The notes beneath the pieces were generated by a model. That model searched no databases. It saw only the letters and a program-made list of their open reading frames with translations, and had not been told where the DNA came from. A DNA stretch of 14,140 nucleotides from Candidatus Omnitrophota bacterium. GTDB lineage: Bacteria; Omnitrophota; Koll11; Gygaellales; Profunditerraquicolaceae. The translations under genes were made by a program, and so were the position numbers. Positions within the stretch are counted from its first letter, which is position 1; each line of letters opens with the position of its first letter. This document shows, piece after piece, positions 11,901-14,140 of the stretch. The stretch covers positions 1-14,140 of the forward strand of contig JAPLLP010000252.1 in the NCBI GenBank assembly GCA_026387515.1. Reading direction: 5' to 3'.

Positions 11901-14140
11901 ATAAATGCAAAATATGATAAAGAAGCCCAGAATCAGGCTAAGGCGATATTGGGTAAGCTCCATACGGATAGCGTGATAGGGTATCACGATATAGCCGGAA
12001 TAAGCCAGAAGCTTTTATCAAATTGGCAGGTAAAACCAGGAGAGTTCGCGGCATTAAAGCAGCTCGTGCAGCAGCTAAACTTGCAGTTGCGCATGCTCGA
12101 TCAAGAGATGCGCCTGTTAGTGCTTCAGCTAAGGCTGCAGAAAATGGATGATAAGCTAAGGCAGACGCAGGAAAAAATAAATATGAGCAATCCAGGCCTA
12201 TTTGAGGAAAAGCCGCTTCCCAAAGGCGAGCCCAAGGGCCGGGAAGAAGGAATAAAATTTCCTAAGGTAACCGTTGAACGTGTTTCTACGGCAAAGCCAC
12301 CGGAACTGCCTCCAGTAGCAGTTCCTGCTACTCTTCCTGCGGCAGCTGTCGCGTCTCCGGTTAGGGTGGCCCAGGGTCAGGGGGCAGTACAGCAAATTGA
12401 TTTTAGCTCTGTGTTGCCGCCTATAGATAACCCCGGTAATCCTGTTATATTGGTGAATCCCCAAACGGGAAAGGATATCAGGGTTTCTGATATGAATCCT
12501 AATGCTCCAAGGCCGGTACCTGAAGGCAAGGTTGAGATCATCCCCGGCAATGGGCAACCAGGATTCCTGGTAGATGCTTCTTTGTTCCCTCAAGCCGAAT
12601 CAGCTCAAGCACCTGCGGTTGTGCCAGTCAGGCCATCCGTTGCCAAGGCTAAGGCCGGGGCTGCCGAGACACCTGACGTTTCAGTTAAGATTAACCCCGC
12701 CACCGGAGAAATTACACTTATGTCGACACCAGACACAAAGGCTGCTTTGTCAGCTCGAGCACCTGCGGTTGCACGGGCCAGGCCTGCCCCTACGGAGTCT
12801 GGCACTCCTACTCCTGATGTTCAATTCGACAGCGAAGGGAATCCCAGTATTAACCTGCAGGCGGCGGTGCAAGAGCTGAGGAGAAAATACTTGCCCAATG
12901 ATAAACCCAAGCCCGCTACTCCGCCAGTCTTTTATTTGCCAGACTCTTCTAATGGGGATAGTACACCAGCCACTGTTACGCCCAAACCAGCTACAGCTGC
13001 AGGGCCTGCCCAGGTACCAGCTACTACAGGACAGCCGGCACTTAGGCCTGGAGCAGATGTGTCTGTGCCACTGCCGGCTTCGGCAACTCTGACCCCGGCG
13101 ATAGAAAGAACGCCCGCGTCTGTTACTCCAGGAATTCCAATCACGACAGAGAATCCAACCATTTCATCGCCTACATCGGAGGAACATCCACAGGTGCTGA
13201 CGGAGACTGATAGACTATTAAGAGACAGCCAGGTTTTAAGAGATAAAATGGAGAAATACGGCGCCCTTAGAAGCGAATATGACAAATTATCAAAGCAATT
13301 AGCAGACCTTAATTATCTAGATACCTCACGCACCCTTATGCCTCAGATGCAAAAATTACAAGCGCAGATGAATGAAATCTATCCTGTTTCTCCAGCGCCT
13401 ACACCAGCTACTGTTACGCCCAAACCAGTTACAGTTGCAGGATCTACCCGGTTACCCTCAACAACAGATAATACGAATGGTTTGCCAGGGCAGTCTCCCC
13501 AACCTACCGATACAACGCCATTAGCAAGGTCGGAATCGAAACCGACTTCGTCCGGAGAAATACCTGTACCACCGCCGGCTTCGGTAACTCCGCCTGCGTC
13601 CGGAGAAAAATTTCCAAGTGGTAAATTCCAAGATCCGCCAAAATTGCCCCCGCCTGCGGCAACTTTAAGTAAGCCAGCTCTAGCGCCTACACCAGCTACT
13701 GTTACGCCCAAATCAGTTACAGCTGTAGGATCTGCCCAGTTACCAGCTACAGGAGATTCAACGCTTAGGTCTGGAGCAGATGCAGAGGATTCCAGTTTGA
13801 TAAGAACAAGAGGAGTATCTGTTCCGGAGATAAGGCAATCAGCATCGGAATCGTCAGCCGCACCGCTGGTTTTACAACCGCCAGCTTTGACAACTCCGGC
13901 CACGACAGAGAAGCCAAAGAGTGATTTTGATGACCTATTGGCGCGTAGTCAACAAGTGCTGCAAAAGAGTGAAGATACAGAGAGACAAACCCAGATCATA
14001 TTAGAGAAGAGCGCAAGATATCAGAGTCTTTTAAATGAATACAACAAATTATCAAAGCAATTAGCAGACCTTAATTATCTAGATACCTCACGCACCCTTA
14101 TGCCTCAGATGCAAAAATTACAAGCGCAGATGAATGAAAT
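8928..14140 (+). CDS. giant exported repetitive protein, C-terminus beyond window
   Basis: One frame stays open from the ATG at 8928 (AAAGGA at 8914-8919; overlaps the tadC stop as ATGA) to the window edge, at least 1,737 codons. Residues 1-29 are a clear Sec signal peptide ending Q-Q-V-C-F-A. Residues about 36-345 are Gly/Ala-rich and hydrophobic in several stretches (S-G-V-L-S-G-L-A, C-G-I-S-A-G-V-G-G-A, G-L-V-G-G-L-V-S-G-F-L-G), perhaps membrane-active or packed helices. Another Ala/Gly helical region spans about 495-610. Residues about 710-766 look like a small SH3-like beta barrel (G-T-V-K-E-N-K-N-G-V-V-T-V-E-W). Residues about 790-1090 are charged, helical and probably coiled coil. From about 1100 onward the chain is Pro/Thr/Ala-rich with repeated modules and a repeated helical segment at 1451 and 1705. 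No catalytic domain is recognised. A surface or secreted Tad-linked protein is inferred. Confidence 0.88.
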   Translation, partial: MRRFRESLILKVIALVLVATFASQQVCFAEKTDLREEGEITALNVILAIVSGVLSGLAVNPSWSAMQTFAMSYLVPRGASLLCDAANIKNPYIRAAIECGISAGVGGAIDTSVANKGAEAANKGAEAAANGTATTAATLSTKITEAGGTAAQAGTAASRLTSSAASSIKGFISKINIFSKAADTGLRAVNGASASLFTVALIKGAQGAIYGVARTYLYENIQKYDKHLAIFVSSIGGAVVSEFAMVGMSKAFGIAFGYDKYGAYAIKPAGGTLGLNRQLNLQLLSYIKRELPAQLVASGVETGLAEVGMSEEGVHGISGLVGGLVSGFLGRNKFVKEYEGKSFKELAEAKDVIEGELTRDTEAIEKGTGKPLTLNKYEEYHARLQAINAIMLLRKYQGDLDVASHKSKTEAKELIDLRAKAYDAKNQQAEQNLRNSGVIVQGLTPEQQARKAQLETGLVPLEENGRVIGGAPTKEKVDTSNGQDANMIKLTRAFVSYQQGQINELKGGFTTILINAAISGATSATLQYISSKTPSALHGAVFNLFAGSLLKAFFIKNAMLFKRTEDGEIVAVSKGLGFYAAILGSSADEAVADVISMGRAKANMNSKGGFDLDWIPGQSDAPYLERLYDYIQDMDKYGLGTALMNQFVTSMHYQAVRDVTNTITGKIQRPYLRDDKRPQIPTTLGRIPSVPEAAEAADNARPVTDLPKGSEVYQVIGYDDFGNEIGREGTVKENKNGVVTVEWKGGGVTTLSGGTIGEVFDDVKFKGSYASLGKLRSNLNPLRSPFSGLEQLETRLLDKQASGEALTPEEQQLLFSEGVALIPYRQAQKAWNAPGHRGLWVAMDSYINEADLNNPDLKSLPEAQKARQEKLEELANAYMGSKSAEIRKELQTKMYALLAPSIDKLRGSLPPAEAAKLDQQQDEKKYAALNQLEEQQFANPGAADRPLPNIDQKLADIEDERINLYRKAAPAAARQEYDQTAGKIKKQVTEEINAKYDKEAQNQAKAILGKLHTDSVIGYHDIAGISQKLLSNWQVKPGEFAALKQLVQQLNLQLRMLDQEMRLLVLQLRLQKMDDKLRQTQEKINMSNPGLFEEKPLPKGEPKGREEGIKFPKVTVERVSTAKPPELPPVAVPATLPAAAVASPVRVAQGQGAVQQIDFSSVLPPIDNPGNPVILVNPQTGKDIRVSDMNPNAPRPVPEGKVEIIPGNGQPGFLVDASLFPQAESAQAPAVVPVRPSVAKAKAGAAETPDVSVKINPATGEITLMSTPDTKAALSARAPAVARARPAPTESGTPTPDVQFDSEGNPSINLQAAVQELRRKYLPNDKPKPATPPVFYLPDSSNGDSTPATVTPKPATAAGPAQVPATTGQPALRPGADVSVPLPASATLTPAIERTPASVTPGIPITTENPTISSPTSEEHPQVLTETDRLLRDSQVLRDKMEKYGALRSEYDKLSKQLADLNYLDTSRTLMPQMQKLQAQMNEIYPVSPAPTPATVTPKPVTVAGSTRLPSTTDNTNGLPGQSPQPTDTTPLARSESKPTSSGEIPVPPPASVTPPASGEKFPSGKFQDPPKLPPPAATLSKPALAPTPATVTPKSVTAVGSAQLPATGDSTLRSGADAEDSSLIRTRGVSVPEIRQSASESSAAPLVLQPPALTTPATTEKPKSDFDDLLARSQQVLQKSEDTERQTQIILEKSARYQSLLNEYNKLSKQLADLNYLDTSRTLMPQMQKLQAQMNE
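9267..9308 (+). repeat. tandem 21-base duplication (A-N-K-G-A-E-A twice)
   Basis: Two identical adjacent 21-base units (9267-9287 and 9288-9308) encode A-N-K-G-A-E-A twice in frame in the giant protein at residues 114-127. Identity at every base suggests recent slippage. They lie in an Ala-rich linker between hydrophobic segments, where length change is probably tolerated. Confidence 0.9.
12600..12866 (+). repeat. two diverged in-frame modules of about 40-50 codons
   Basis: TCAGCTCAAGCACCTGCGG at 12600 recurs with one change at 12750, 150 bases later. The proteins are collinear: S-A-Q-A-P-A-V-V-P-V-R-P then T-P-D-V-S-V-K-I-N-P-A-T-G-E-I-T-L, against S-A-R-A-P-A-V-A-R-A-R-P then T-P-D-V-Q-F-D-S-E-G-N-P-S-I-N-L. 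Each module is a low-complexity linker followed by a short beta-like unit. Confidence 0.7.
12963..13782 (+). repeat. three dispersed copies of a T-P-A-T-V-T-P-K module
   Basis: Near-identical sequences start at 12963, 13401 and 13689. Each encodes T-P-A-T-V-T-P-K followed by a variable V-T/A-T-A-G-type stretch. Copies 1 and 3 match best and extend to G-A-D (12963-13059 and 13689-13782); copy 2 diverges after about 60 bases. A related motif, P-A-S-(A/V)-T, occurs at 13065 and 13566. All are in frame within the Pro/Thr-rich tail of the giant protein. Confidence 0.8.
13282..13378 (+). repeat. 97-base exact direct repeat, copy 1
   Basis: Identical to 14044-14140, 762 bases (254 codons) downstream and in the same frame. 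It encodes the core of a charged helical segment, K-L-S-K-Q-L-A-D-L-N-Y-L-D-T-S-R followed by T-L-M-P-Q-M-Q-K-L-Q-A-Q-M-N-E. Sequence upstream of the repeat is similar only at protein level. Confidence 0.95.
14044..14140 (+). repeat. 97-base exact direct repeat, copy 2 (runs off window)
   Basis: Identical to 13282-13378 up to the last base of the window, so the true repeat may be longer. It lies at residue about 1705 onward of the giant protein, suggesting the protein continues with further units of about 254 residues. Confidence 0.95.

Noticed and set aside
12605..13903. Several long minus-strand open frames (e.g. 12605-12805, 12932-13285, 13379-13903) rich in Val, Gly, Ala and Ser
   Set aside because: They are antisense to the Pro/Thr/Ala repeat tail, whose codons give few reverse stops; they lack ribosome sites and copy the repeat structure of the sense gene.
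12963..14140. CRISPR-like array suspected from recurring short repeats
   Set aside because: Repeats are in frame, of unequal spacing, imperfect and part of a continuous Pro/Thr-rich coding sequence.

Overview
The window reads as the middle of a Tad/Flp-type (type IVc) pilus locus. All genes are on the plus strand and tightly packed, with no gap over about 60 bases. The organism is most likely a Gram-negative-like, largely uncultured bacterium. Rows of pilins with a class III-type K-G|Q-S-T-x-E-Y leader, followed by a giant secreted Ala/Gly- and Pro/Thr-rich protein, resemble candidate phylum Omnitrophota. That assignment is inference from style; no rRNA or marker gene is present.

Layout. Positions 2-109 hold the tail of an upstream gene. 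Positions 102-1907 hold a cluster of small pilin-like genes: two very short ones (55 and 54 aa), one broken copy (471-654, leader peptide deleted and frame shifted) and three longer ones (143, 130 and 118 aa). Positions 1876-5038 hold two larger proteins with the same leader, a 272-aa TadE-like pseudopilin and a 789-aa protein with a large ectodomain. Position 5056 begins a TadG-like protein. Position 6256 begins an exported protein made of two copies of one small domain. Positions 7147-8931 are tadB and tadC, the paired inner-membrane platform proteins. From 8928 to the window end runs one uninterrupted frame of more than 1,737 codons, overlapping the tadC stop by 4 bases. It is an exported giant protein with hydrophobic glycine-rich segments, helical regions and a repetitive Pro/Thr/Ala-rich tail, and it is still open at the right edge.

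How they fit. A prepilin peptidase would cut the pilins and pseudopilins, and TadB/TadC would act with an ATPase (TadA) to assemble them. The ATPase, secretin, TadZ and peptidase genes are not in the window. The duplicated-domain protein and the giant protein are exported and positionally linked to the machine, so they may be accessory, surface or secreted partners.

Most notable non-coding signal. The three consecutive start sites at 6256, 7147 and 8050 are each preceded by the same two-hairpin RNA element. The first stem has a one-base bulge at the same place and a loop with GGA(A)T. A short second stem (TTCGC/GCGAA type) then leads straight into AGGAG. Both stems vary in sequence while keeping pairing, which suggests a selected RNA structure controlling translation of this part of the operon.
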